The position numbers and the translations under genes are program-made. A DNA stretch of 38,573 bases, from the NCBI GenBank assembly GCA_016189905.1, contig JACPRP010000061.1, positions 1-38,573 of the forward strand. The letters run 5' to 3'. Origin of the DNA: Chloroflexota bacterium. GTDB taxonomy: Bacteria; Chloroflexota; UBA6077; FW602-bin22; JACPRP01. Of this stretch, positions 15,575-23,081 are shown one piece after another (position 1 is the first letter of the stretch; the number at the start of each line of letters is the position of its first letter). The notes below the pieces were generated by a model, which saw only the letters and a list, made by a program, of their open reading frames with translations, did no database searches and had not been told where the DNA came from.

Positions 15575-17416
15575 ATGGCGATGTCTGAACGTGCGCACAA
15601 GTTCTGTCTGGCGACGATTGTCGCCGCCTTTGTGATCCTCGGCCTGGGCTACAGCGTGATCAACCCTGTCTTCGAGGCTCCCGACGAACTATGGCATTTT
15701 GCCAACGCCAAAGCGATCTGGGACAATAAAGCTTTGATCGTGCTCTCCGGCAAGGGCCTCGACAATCCGGCGAGGCAGGAAGCGGGGCAGCCGCCATTCT
15801 ACTACCTGTTGTCGGCGGCATTGATATCCTGGTTGCCCACGGGGCCAATCGATAGGGTCGCCGTGCTCAACTATGACGCGCAGCCGGGAAGAACCGACAC
15901 AACGCTCGACAGGAACGTCGTGATTCACGACGAGGACGAGAACTTCCCATATCGTGGAGTGTCTCTCGCCGTACATCTACTGCGAGCTTTCTCCATCTTG
16001 TTGTCGGTGGGCACAATCCTGGTGACGTACGCTATCGCCAGGGAGGTGTTCCCTGGATCGAATGTGATCCAACTGGGTGCGGCGGCGTTCAACGCGTTTG
16101 TGCCACAGTTTGCCTTCATCAGCGCGTCGGTCAACAACGACAATCTGGTCACGCTCCTATCGTCGCTATCCATTCTTCATCTGGTCAGGTTGGCTAAAGG
16201 CGACACCAGTGCTCGCACCATATGGGGGCTCGGCCTCTTATTCGGGCTCGTGGGCCTGACGAAGGTCAGCGCCCTTGGCTTGCTGCCACTGTCTTTCACG
16301 GTGCTGTTCTATGTTTGGCTTCGTCGCCGGGCCCCGGCGACTCGCGTCCATTGGAGCACGCTTGAAAACGGCGTTAACGTCGCCGCCAGAGGCACACTCG
16401 CCATAATGGCGGGTTTTGCGCTGGTAAGCGGGTGGTGGTACGCGCGCAACTGGTGGTTGTATGGCGACCTGCTTGGCCTCAAGGTATTCCTTCAGGCGGT
16501 CGAAAGGGGCGATGGGAAGCTTGATCTCGGTCGTCTGTTCGCCGAAGTGGGCACCTTGACGGCCTCCTTCTGGGCTCTGTTCGGCTGGTCGAACGTGCCG
16601 GTCGATCCATACTTCTACTGGTTCTTCGATGCCATCTTCGTCGTCGCGATTGTGGGCCTTGCCCGTGGTGTCCTGACCCGCGCCCTGCGGCCATCGCCCC
16701 TGCTGTCGATTCCTCTCGGTTGGCTGGCTATCCTTATAATCGAGCTTGTGCTCTGGGCCAGCACCGTGGGCTTTGATGTCGGCCGGCTGATGTTCCCTTC
16801 TATCTCTGCTATCTCAGTGCTCGTCGCCCTGGGCATCTCGACGCTGCCGGGACGCCGTTTTGCGCCCGGGATGGTTGGCCTGCTGGTAGCGGCGATGTTT
16901 GTCGTCGCGGCGATATTGCCGCTGCTATATATCAGGCCTGCCTACAAACAGGGGCTCCAATTTGTCGCCAGCCAGCGTGAAACCACGCGGGCGCTGAACG
17001 TGACCTTCGGAGATAGGGTTGAGCTACTGGGCTATGAGCTGAACACCGACGTGGCCGCCCCTGGACAGAGCGTGAGCGTGATGCTCTACTGGAAGCCACG
17101 CCCTGCCCTTGGCGATGGCCTCTACCGGGTCGCGCTCGATCTGGTTTCGCCGGACCGTACACGGAGCTTGAATCCAGTCGGCGGTTTATTGACCTACAGC
17201 AACGTGGCCCGTCGCCTGAAGGAAACCGGCTGGCTGCTCAGAACTCGGTACGAGGTCAAGATTCCGTCCGATGCCGAACATCTCTCTCACCTGCCGATCG
17301 TCGTTCGTGTCGAATATCCTCCATCAGGCACGCTAGAGGCTTTCGATGGTTTGATGCGACCGATCAGCCACGAGGCGGTGGTGGCGCGAATCCGGGTGGA
17401 GCGACCTGGTGAGTGA
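15575..17416 (+). CDS. Polytopic membrane protein, DUF2142/GT39-like, with one divergent beta module
   Basis: A 613-residue probable GT-C protein. The first loop has 'VFEAPDELWHFANAKAIWD', an acidic pair plus His typical of DUF2142/ArnT-like proteins, then 'AGQPPFYYLLSAALISWL' and 'AFVPQFAFISASVNNDNLV', a motif common in this group. About ten helices run to residue ~470. Residues about 474-610 start like the shared module ('VTFGDRVELLGYEL', 'SVSVMLYWKP') but diverge toward the end. Two close ATG codons (15575, 15581) can serve as start; no strong SD is seen. It follows the YfhO-like gene by 6 bases, so the two are very likely cotranscribed. Confidence 0.75.
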   Translation: MAMSERAHKFCLATIVAAFVILGLGYSVINPVFEAPDELWHFANAKAIWDNKALIVLSGKGLDNPARQEAGQPPFYYLLSAALISWLPTGPIDRVAVLNYDAQPGRTDTTLDRNVVIHDEDENFPYRGVSLAVHLLRAFSILLSVGTILVTYAIAREVFPGSNVIQLGAAAFNAFVPQFAFISASVNNDNLVTLLSSLSILHLVRLAKGDTSARTIWGLGLLFGLVGLTKVSALGLLPLSFTVLFYVWLRRRAPATRVHWSTLENGVNVAARGTLAIMAGFALVSGWWYARNWWLYGDLLGLKVFLQAVERGDGKLDLGRLFAEVGTLTASFWALFGWSNVPVDPYFYWFFDAIFVVAIVGLARGVLTRALRPSPLLSIPLGWLAILIIELVLWASTVGFDVGRLMFPSISAISVLVALGISTLPGRRFAPGMVGLLVAAMFVVAAILPLLYIRPAYKQGLQFVASQRETTRALNVTFGDRVELLGYELNTDVAAPGQSVSVMLYWKPRPALGDGLYRVALDLVSPDRTRSLNPVGGLLTYSNVARRLKETGWLLRTRYEVKIPSDAEHLSHLPIVVRVEYPPSGTLEAFDGLMRPISHEAVVARIRVERPGE

Positions 17417-17465
17417 AGCTGGAGCCTGTTCTATTACCGGCATAGAAAACGTTCGGCGTGCTGTG

Positions 17466-17474
17466 TGGTATAAT
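17466..17474 (+). promoter_or_regulatory. Internal extended -10 promoter before the polymerase gene
   Basis: TGG-TATAAT is a perfect extended -10 sequence; a -35 box is not evident at 17 bases, as is usual for this promoter class. Transcription would begin near 17481 and supports the TTG at 17520 as the polymerase start rather than the upstream GTG at 17409. Confidence 0.55.
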
Positions 17475-17519
17475 GACGTGGCCTGCCGAAAGCTTCTATT
17501 GGCACGAGGTGAATTGGAC

Positions 17520-18962
17520 TTGTTTAGAGGGGCAGATATCACCCTTAGAGATTATGAGTGGAGAAGCAGAGCGATAGCGCTGCTGCTTGCGCTCATCGCT
17601 GGCCTCGCCCTCGGCGTGCTCGTTTCTGCCTCCTCCCCGATCTATGTGTTGGCCGGTCTCATCGGCCTTGGTGTTGGGGTAGGACTGCTGATAAACGCGC
17701 AGGCCGGGCTGTTGACGTTCGTCGCGGTGGCGACGCTTTTGCCTTATGGGGTAGTGCCTGTTCCGGTCGGCGGCGTTAGACTGACGCTCATCGACGTCGC
17801 CCTCACGGCCCTGTTGATGGTCTGGATGGTTCGTCTCTTGACCGGGGCCGACGTGCGCCTGGAGGTCACTCGTCTGGGTGGGCCACTCCTCGTATTTATC
17901 CTGTTGGCGCTGGTGTCGTTCGCCGTCGGCACGTCGTACTACGTCTCTGCCGAATCGACGCGTCTCTTTTTGAAGCTGATAAACAGCATCGTATTCTTCT
18001 TCACGGTCGTCAACTGCGTTCGATCTCGAGTGCAGTTGCGCCAGATCCTCGTCAGCCTGATTGTCGGCGGAGCCGCGGCGGCCGCGCTGGGCATCGTGCT
18101 GTACTTGATCCCCGCGGCAACGGCTACGCAGGCGCTGTTATCGCTGCGAGTCGTCGGCTATTATCCGTCGGCGGGGGACGTGGTGGTGCGCTACATCGCG
18201 GACACCAACACGGAGCGGGCCATCTCGACCTCGGTCGATCCGAACGTCTTTGGCGCTTTGCTGATGCTGTGCGGCACTCTTGCCGTCAGCCAGCTTCTAT
18301 CGTCGAAGCCGGCGCTCTCCAGGAAATGGCTGGCGCCGTTAACGGCGACAATTCTGGTCGGCCTGGTGCTGTCCCTCTCACGAGGATCGTGGATGGGCTT
18401 TATGGCGGCGATGCTGTTCCTCGCGACGATGAAGAACCGTAAGCTGTGGCTTTTGTATCTCGGCCTGGCCGTGATACTGTACTTCGGAGTCGTGCCTGCC
18501 GATGTTCCGTTCCTCAGCCATCTTCTGTCGGGATTGGAGGCAAAGGATAAGGCCGCGGCAATGCGGCTGGGCGAATATAAGGACGCGATTGAATTGATAT
18601 CGAAGTATCCCTGGTTCGGAGTGGGTTTTGGGAGCTCGCCATCTATAGATCTCTATGTGGGCGTGTCGAGCATATATCTGTTGATGGCGGAGCAAATGGG
18701 CCTGATCGGGCTCGGCGCATATCTGGGAACCATGGCGCTGCTCTTTGTCGAGGTGTTCAAGAAGGCAGGTAGAATCGTCGATGCCGAGCTACAGTATATA
18801 GTGCTCGGCTTGGCAGCGGCGTTGGTAGCGGCGCTCGGGGCTGGCGTCTTCGATCATCACTTCTTCAATATCCGGTTTCCCCACGTCTCGGCCCTTTTCT
18901 GGCTCATTGCCGGGCTCATCTTTGTCGGTTTGCGACTGGCTGAGCAAAGGGAGCACGTCTGA
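17520..18962 (+). CDS. O-antigen ligase/polymerase (Wzy_C type) membrane protein
   Basis: A 480-residue membrane protein with about twelve helices. The Wzy_C signature is seen as 'LVGLVLSLSRGSWMGFMAAML' split over a loop and helix, after a long extracytoplasmic loop with 'RAISTSVDPNVFGALLML', and followed by 'EYKDAIELISKYPWFGVGFGS' and 'LLMAEQMGLIGLGAYLGTMALL'. Proteins with this domain either ligate or polymerise lipid-linked glycans; in this setting a polymerase of the encoded polysaccharide is the simplest reading. TTG at 17520 lies about 8 bases after GAGGTG and downstream of an extended -10; the frame is open upstream to a GTG at 17409 that overlaps the previous gene. The stop overlaps the next start (TGATG). 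Confidence 0.85.
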   Translation: MFRGADITLRDYEWRSRAIALLLALIAGLALGVLVSASSPIYVLAGLIGLGVGVGLLINAQAGLLTFVAVATLLPYGVVPVPVGGVRLTLIDVALTALLMVWMVRLLTGADVRLEVTRLGGPLLVFILLALVSFAVGTSYYVSAESTRLFLKLINSIVFFFTVVNCVRSRVQLRQILVSLIVGGAAAAALGIVLYLIPAATATQALLSLRVVGYYPSAGDVVVRYIADTNTERAISTSVDPNVFGALLMLCGTLAVSQLLSSKPALSRKWLAPLTATILVGLVLSLSRGSWMGFMAAMLFLATMKNRKLWLLYLGLAVILYFGVVPADVPFLSHLLSGLEAKDKAAAMRLGEYKDAIELISKYPWFGVGFGSSPSIDLYVGVSSIYLLMAEQMGLIGLGAYLGTMALLFVEVFKKAGRIVDAELQYIVLGLAAALVAALGAGVFDHHFFNIRFPHVSALFWLIAGLIFVGLRLAEQREHV

Positions 18963-20092
18963 TGCGGGTGGGCATCGACGCCAGACTCGCCCACTATCAG
19001 CAGGCTGGAATCAGCACCTATGTGCGGTGCCTCATTCGTGCGCTGGTTGGCCTGCAGCAGGGAGACCAGTATGTCGTGCTGGAAGCCCGAAAAGCTGCAA
19101 GCTCGTTCGCCGCCGAGGGGTTTGAGGCGGCCCGCGCATGGACGCCGTGCCACAGCCGTCTCGAACAGTTGACGCTGCCGGTCGAGTTGGCCCCACTCAA
19201 GCTGGATTTGCTGCACAGCCCGGACTTCATCCCGCCGTTCTACCGGCGGTGCAAGTCCGTGATCACGGTTCACGACCTGGCCTTTCTGAGGTATCCGCAC
19301 CTGCTCACGGCCGACAGCAGGGCCTATTACCACCAGATCAGCAGGGCTGTGCGAAGCGCCGATGCCATAATAGCGGTCTCGAAGGCCACTAAGAACGACC
19401 TGGTCGAGCAGCTTGACGCGTCAGAGGAAAAGATAAGCGTGATACCAGAGGCCAGCGAGGCCGTGTTTCAGCCCATAAGCGACCGTCGCTTGCTGGAAGG
19501 CATCAGGCAGCGCTATCGCCTGCCCGAGAACTTCGTCCTGTTTGTGGGGACCATCGAGCCGCGCAAGAACCTGTGCACCCTGATCGAAGCGTTCGCCGCG
19601 CTACGCGGCGAACGCGGCGCCTCGCGGCCAGGTGCATATCTGCCCGAGTTGGTCATCGCGGGGGAAAAAGGCTGGCTGTACGACGATGTTTTCAGCACGG
19701 TCGAGGCCGTGGGAGTCGATGATTTAGTGAGATTCATTGGCCGGGTGACGCAGGAAGATCTGGTAGGGCTCTACAATCTGGCGACCGCGCTCGCTATGCC
19801 TTCGCTGTATGAGGGATTCGGGCTACCGGTCCTGGAGGCTATGGCCTGCGGTACACCTGTCGTCGCCGCGGACGCGGCGTCGCTGCCCGAGGTGGCAGGC
19901 GCTGCCGCGCTGCTGGTCGATCCGCTAGACGTCCCCGGTTGGGCGAGCGCGATCTCTCGGATATCCGACGATCGGTGCTTGCGTGAGGACCTCGGGCGCC
20001 GTGGATTGCGTCGCGCGCGAGATTTCTCGTGGCAGAGGACGGCGGCGGAGACGCGCGGCGTCTACGCGCGCGTGCTGGGAGAGGCGACGTGA
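18962..20092 (+). CDS. GT4 family glycosyltransferase
   Basis: A 376-residue GT-B transferase resembling mannosyltransferases of capsule and LPS loci. The N-terminus 'RVGIDARLAHYQQAGISTYVR' holds the glycine loop. 'HSPDFIPPF' and 'VITVHDLAFLRYP' follow. The donor domain has 'FVLFVGTIEPRKNLCTLIEAFA', 'VRFIGRVTQEDLVGLYNLATALAMPS' and the intact E-x7-E motif 'EGFGLPVLEAMACGTPVVAAD'. Start and stop are coupled to both neighbours: its ATG shares an A with the previous TGA and its TGA overlaps the next GTG. GDP- or UDP-sugar use is expected; the sugar cannot be named. Confidence 0.88.
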   Translation: MRVGIDARLAHYQQAGISTYVRCLIRALVGLQQGDQYVVLEARKAASSFAAEGFEAARAWTPCHSRLEQLTLPVELAPLKLDLLHSPDFIPPFYRRCKSVITVHDLAFLRYPHLLTADSRAYYHQISRAVRSADAIIAVSKATKNDLVEQLDASEEKISVIPEASEAVFQPISDRRLLEGIRQRYRLPENFVLFVGTIEPRKNLCTLIEAFAALRGERGASRPGAYLPELVIAGEKGWLYDDVFSTVEAVGVDDLVRFIGRVTQEDLVGLYNLATALAMPSLYEGFGLPVLEAMACGTPVVAADAASLPEVAGAAALLVDPLDVPGWASAISRISDDRCLREDLGRRGLRRARDFSWQRTAAETRGVYARVLGEAT

Positions 20093-21309
20093 AGCTGTTG
20101 TTTATCACCCCGCAACTTCCTTACCCACCCCAGAAAGGCACGACAACACGCAACTTCAATATCATCAAGAACCTTTCGCGCAACCACGAGGTACATTTGC
20201 TATCTTTTGGCGATTCGCGCTGCCGCGATCATGTCGAGGCGCTCGAGGCTTACTGCGCGAGCGTCAAATTGTGTGCGATGCCGACTCGCCGTATGGCGAC
20301 GCGGGTTCGCGACCTGTTCTTGAATCCGAGGCCTGATCTGGTGCTGCGCCTGGCGTCGCCTGAGTTCGTGGAGAGGCTCAGAGAAATCCTGCTGCGCAAC
20401 CGCTTCGACGTTCTTCAGATAGAGGGACTCGAGATGTGCTTGCACTGGGATACCGTTTCGAAAGAGAATAGGGCAAGGTCGGCGGTGCGGGCCACGGTTC
20501 TCGACGATCACAACGCAGAGTACGTCTTGCAGCGACGCGCGTTCGAAATCGATCGCGGGCGACCGCGCAAGTTGGTGGCGGCCATGTATTCCTTCGTCCA
20601 ATGGCGGCGGCTTACTCGCTATGAAGCTGAGATGTGCCGGCGCGTGGACGGGGTGGTTACCGTATCCGAGATCGATAGAAAGGCTCTCGATGCGATCTCA
20701 AGGCTGCCGCGGGTTGCGGTCGTGCCGAACGGGGTCGACGTGGACTACTTTCGACTGGCCGAACCGGAGGGGAAACATGACGCGCCCACGTTGCTGTTTA
20801 GCGGCACGATGGACTTCCGTCCTAACATCGACGCCGTGACCTGGTTTTGTGAGGAAATCCTCCCGCGGGTGCACCGCGATGTTCCAGAGGCCAAGTTCTG
20901 CATCGTCGGGCGGGACCCGCTGCCCGCCGTGACCGAGCTAGGTAAAGACCCGAGGGTCGTCGTGACCGGGTTCGTCGAGGATGTTCGCCCCTACTTCCGC
21001 CAGGCTTCGGTCTACGTCGTCCCGCTGCGCTTTGGCGGTGGCACGCGCTTCAAAGTGCTCGAGGCAATGGCGGCTGGCATTCCTGTTGTCTCCACGGCGA
21101 TGGGGGCCGAGGGAATCGAAGCGAGTTCTGGGCGAGATCTGATCGTCGCCGACGACCCAGGCTCCTTCGCGCAATGGGTGGTGCGACTCCTCCGGGAGGA
21201 GGATCGCCGCCGTCATCTGGTTGAAAGCGCGAGGGCTATCATTGAAAGGAAGTACGATTGGCGCATAATCGTGCCAAGGCTAGAGGAGCTTTACACAAGA
21301 ATCGCATAA
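20089..21309 (+). CDS. GT4 family glycosyltransferase (PEP-CTERM/EpsH-associated-like)
   Basis: A 406-residue GT-B transferase. It starts 'KLLFITPQLPYPPQKGTTTR', the N-terminus seen in sugar transferases such as those associated with EPS/PEP-CTERM systems, with 'VLDDHNAEYVLQRR' in the acceptor domain. The donor domain has 'LLFSGTMDFRPNIDAV', 'FCIVGR' and 'YVVPLRFGGGTRFKVLEAMAAGIPVVST'. The GTG start at 20089 overlaps the preceding TGA (GTGA), a coupled start; the frame is open further upstream to 20029 but only within the previous gene. It would extend the lipid-linked oligosaccharide in the cytoplasm. Confidence 0.85.
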   Translation: MKLLFITPQLPYPPQKGTTTRNFNIIKNLSRNHEVHLLSFGDSRCRDHVEALEAYCASVKLCAMPTRRMATRVRDLFLNPRPDLVLRLASPEFVERLREILLRNRFDVLQIEGLEMCLHWDTVSKENRARSAVRATVLDDHNAEYVLQRRAFEIDRGRPRKLVAAMYSFVQWRRLTRYEAEMCRRVDGVVTVSEIDRKALDAISRLPRVAVVPNGVDVDYFRLAEPEGKHDAPTLLFSGTMDFRPNIDAVTWFCEEILPRVHRDVPEAKFCIVGRDPLPAVTELGKDPRVVVTGFVEDVRPYFRQASVYVVPLRFGGGTRFKVLEAMAAGIPVVSTAMGAEGIEASSGRDLIVADDPGSFAQWVVRLLREEDRRRHLVESARAIIERKYDWRIIVPRLEELYTRIA

Positions 21310-21317
21310 GGCGGCTT

Positions 21318-23081
21318 ATGCGCCGCGGACTGGTGGCTGCGTTGGCCGTTGTCCTGGTCGCCGTTACGGTCGCCGTCATCGTCCCTTTCTACAACGATTC
21401 GGCAAGGGATGCCATGATCGATCTGGTGGGCGACGAGGCCCGGGACCAGCTTATCGCGTGGTATAGCGGGGCGGCGTCGCGCGCGCCTGATACTGAAGAC
21501 ATGACGCCGATGGCTCACACTGGGACCAATCCTTTCGGCGTGAACGTGTTTCTGGAGCAGGAGGTCGAGGAGAGCGAGATACGCCGGACGTTGCAGATGA
21601 TAAAGGATGCCGGATTTGGCTGGGTGAAGCAGCAGGTGCTCTGGTCTGAAATAGAGATGCCGACTAAGGGCACCTATATCGACGAGAAGAACGACGTCGA
21701 CGACACATGGGCGAAATACGACCGAATCGTGAATCTTGTCAACGAATACGGTCTCAATCTCATCGCCAGGCTCGACACCACCCCGGACTGGGCCCGCTCG
21801 GGCACAGATAAGATAGAGACACCGCCAGACGATTTCGACGATTATGGGGATTTCGTTTATGACATCGTTAGCCGATACAAAGGCCGGGTCAAGTATTACA
21901 TCATCTGGAACGAGCCCAACACGACATTTGAGTGGGGCAACAGGCAGGTGAGCGCCCAGGAATATGTACGCCTGTTGAAGACGGCCTATCTGCGAGCTAA
22001 GCAGGCGGATCCCGACGTCGTGATCCTGGCCGCTGCGCTGGCGCCAACCATAGAAGTGAGCGATCGGGCTGTGAACGATGTAATCTTCCTGCAACAGATG
22101 TATGACGCGGGCGCAAAGGACTATTTCGATGTTATGTCCGCGAATCCCTACGGATTGCGCTCAGGTCCCTACGACCGACGGCTCGATAGTGATAAGGACG
22201 TAAACTTCTCGCGCCCGATTCTGATCCGCGAGGCCATGGTGCGAAATGGTGATGCCGCCAAGCCAATCTGGGCTTCGGAAATGGGCTGGAATGCCCTGCC
22301 GCCAGATTTCCCGGAAGAGCCGATCTTTGGCCGGGTCACGCCCGAGCAGCAGGCACGCTATACGGTGGGCGGCCTGAGACGAATCTTCGAGGAGTGGCCG
22401 TGGATGGGTGTGGTGAATCTATGGCACTTTCGCCGAGTTCATCCGGTTAATCAGAATGAGCAGATGTACTATTTCGGTCTTGTGGGCCAGGATTTTGCCC
22501 CTTTCCCAGTATATGGCAGGGTAAAGCAGTTAGCGAGCTCTGCGCCAGTCGTTTACCGCGGATTCCATCAGGAGGATCACTGGGCCATCGCGTTCAATGG
22601 CGCCTGGCGGGAGGAACAAAATTCCGCTGCTTCGCTCGGCGGCTACAAAGCCACCTCAAGGGCCGGCGACAGCGTGATACTGACGTTCAAAGGAAGTCAG
22701 ATCAGGCTCGTGGCGCCCAAAGGACCTGGTGTCGGTAGCTTTGAAGTCACCATCGATGGCCTGCCGCCATCAGGGCTCAAGAAGAACGTGGCTGGCAAAG
22801 GGATTGTCGATCTGAACGCCAGCGTGGAGCGGTGGCAGCAGGTCGTGCCGATAGCCGCGGGCCTTCCGTACGGGGAGCACCGGCTCGAAATGGTGGCGGT
22901 GCCAGGGAACGTTGGCGGCGCGCCAACGAGATGGTATTTCGACGCGATCATCGTCGACGGGAGGCCGGCCGGTTTCGATACGCTGCTCTGGCCGGGCGCG
23001 GCTACGATTGCAGGGATTATTGGGGGAATGGTTGTGGCATGGATCACGCTAGAACGCCGGGTAACAAGAGTAGAACGATAG
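21318..23081 (+). CDS. Membrane-anchored PslG/GH39-like glycosidase
   Basis: A 587-residue protein with one N-terminal anchor (about residues 4-26, 'LVAALAVVLVAVTVAVIVPF'). Residues ~70-400 form a clan-A TIM barrel: 'FGWVKQQVLWSEIE', 'YIIWNEPN' with Glu199 as likely acid/base, 'FDVMSANPYG', and 'IWASEMGWN' with Glu321 as likely nucleophile. This order is that of GH39 and PslG-like hydrolases. A beta-sandwich follows (about 410-560, 'SLGGYKATSRAGDSVILTFKG') and a C-terminal helix near 560-580, so both ends may be in the membrane. ATG at 21318 with AAGGCGG is preferred; a TTG at 21258 behind AAGGA would overlap the previous gene by 52 bases. Like PslG in the Psl locus it may trim or release polymer chains. 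Confidence 0.72.
   Translation: MRRGLVAALAVVLVAVTVAVIVPFYNDSARDAMIDLVGDEARDQLIAWYSGAASRAPDTEDMTPMAHTGTNPFGVNVFLEQEVEESEIRRTLQMIKDAGFGWVKQQVLWSEIEMPTKGTYIDEKNDVDDTWAKYDRIVNLVNEYGLNLIARLDTTPDWARSGTDKIETPPDDFDDYGDFVYDIVSRYKGRVKYYIIWNEPNTTFEWGNRQVSAQEYVRLLKTAYLRAKQADPDVVILAAALAPTIEVSDRAVNDVIFLQQMYDAGAKDYFDVMSANPYGLRSGPYDRRLDSDKDVNFSRPILIREAMVRNGDAAKPIWASEMGWNALPPDFPEEPIFGRVTPEQQARYTVGGLRRIFEEWPWMGVVNLWHFRRVHPVNQNEQMYYFGLVGQDFAPFPVYGRVKQLASSAPVVYRGFHQEDHWAIAFNGAWREEQNSAASLGGYKATSRAGDSVILTFKGSQIRLVAPKGPGVGSFEVTIDGLPPSGLKKNVAGKGIVDLNASVERWQQVVPIAAGLPYGEHRLEMVAVPGNVGGAPTRWYFDAIIVDGRPAGFDTLLWPGAATIAGIIGGMVVAWITLERRVTRVER

Noticed and set aside
14537..15598. 353-codon reverse open frame
   Set aside because: It is antisense to the YfhO-like gene and has no recognisable motif.
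21291..22094. 267-codon reverse open frame
   Set aside because: It is antisense to the PslG-like glycosidase, whose catalytic motifs prove the forward frame.
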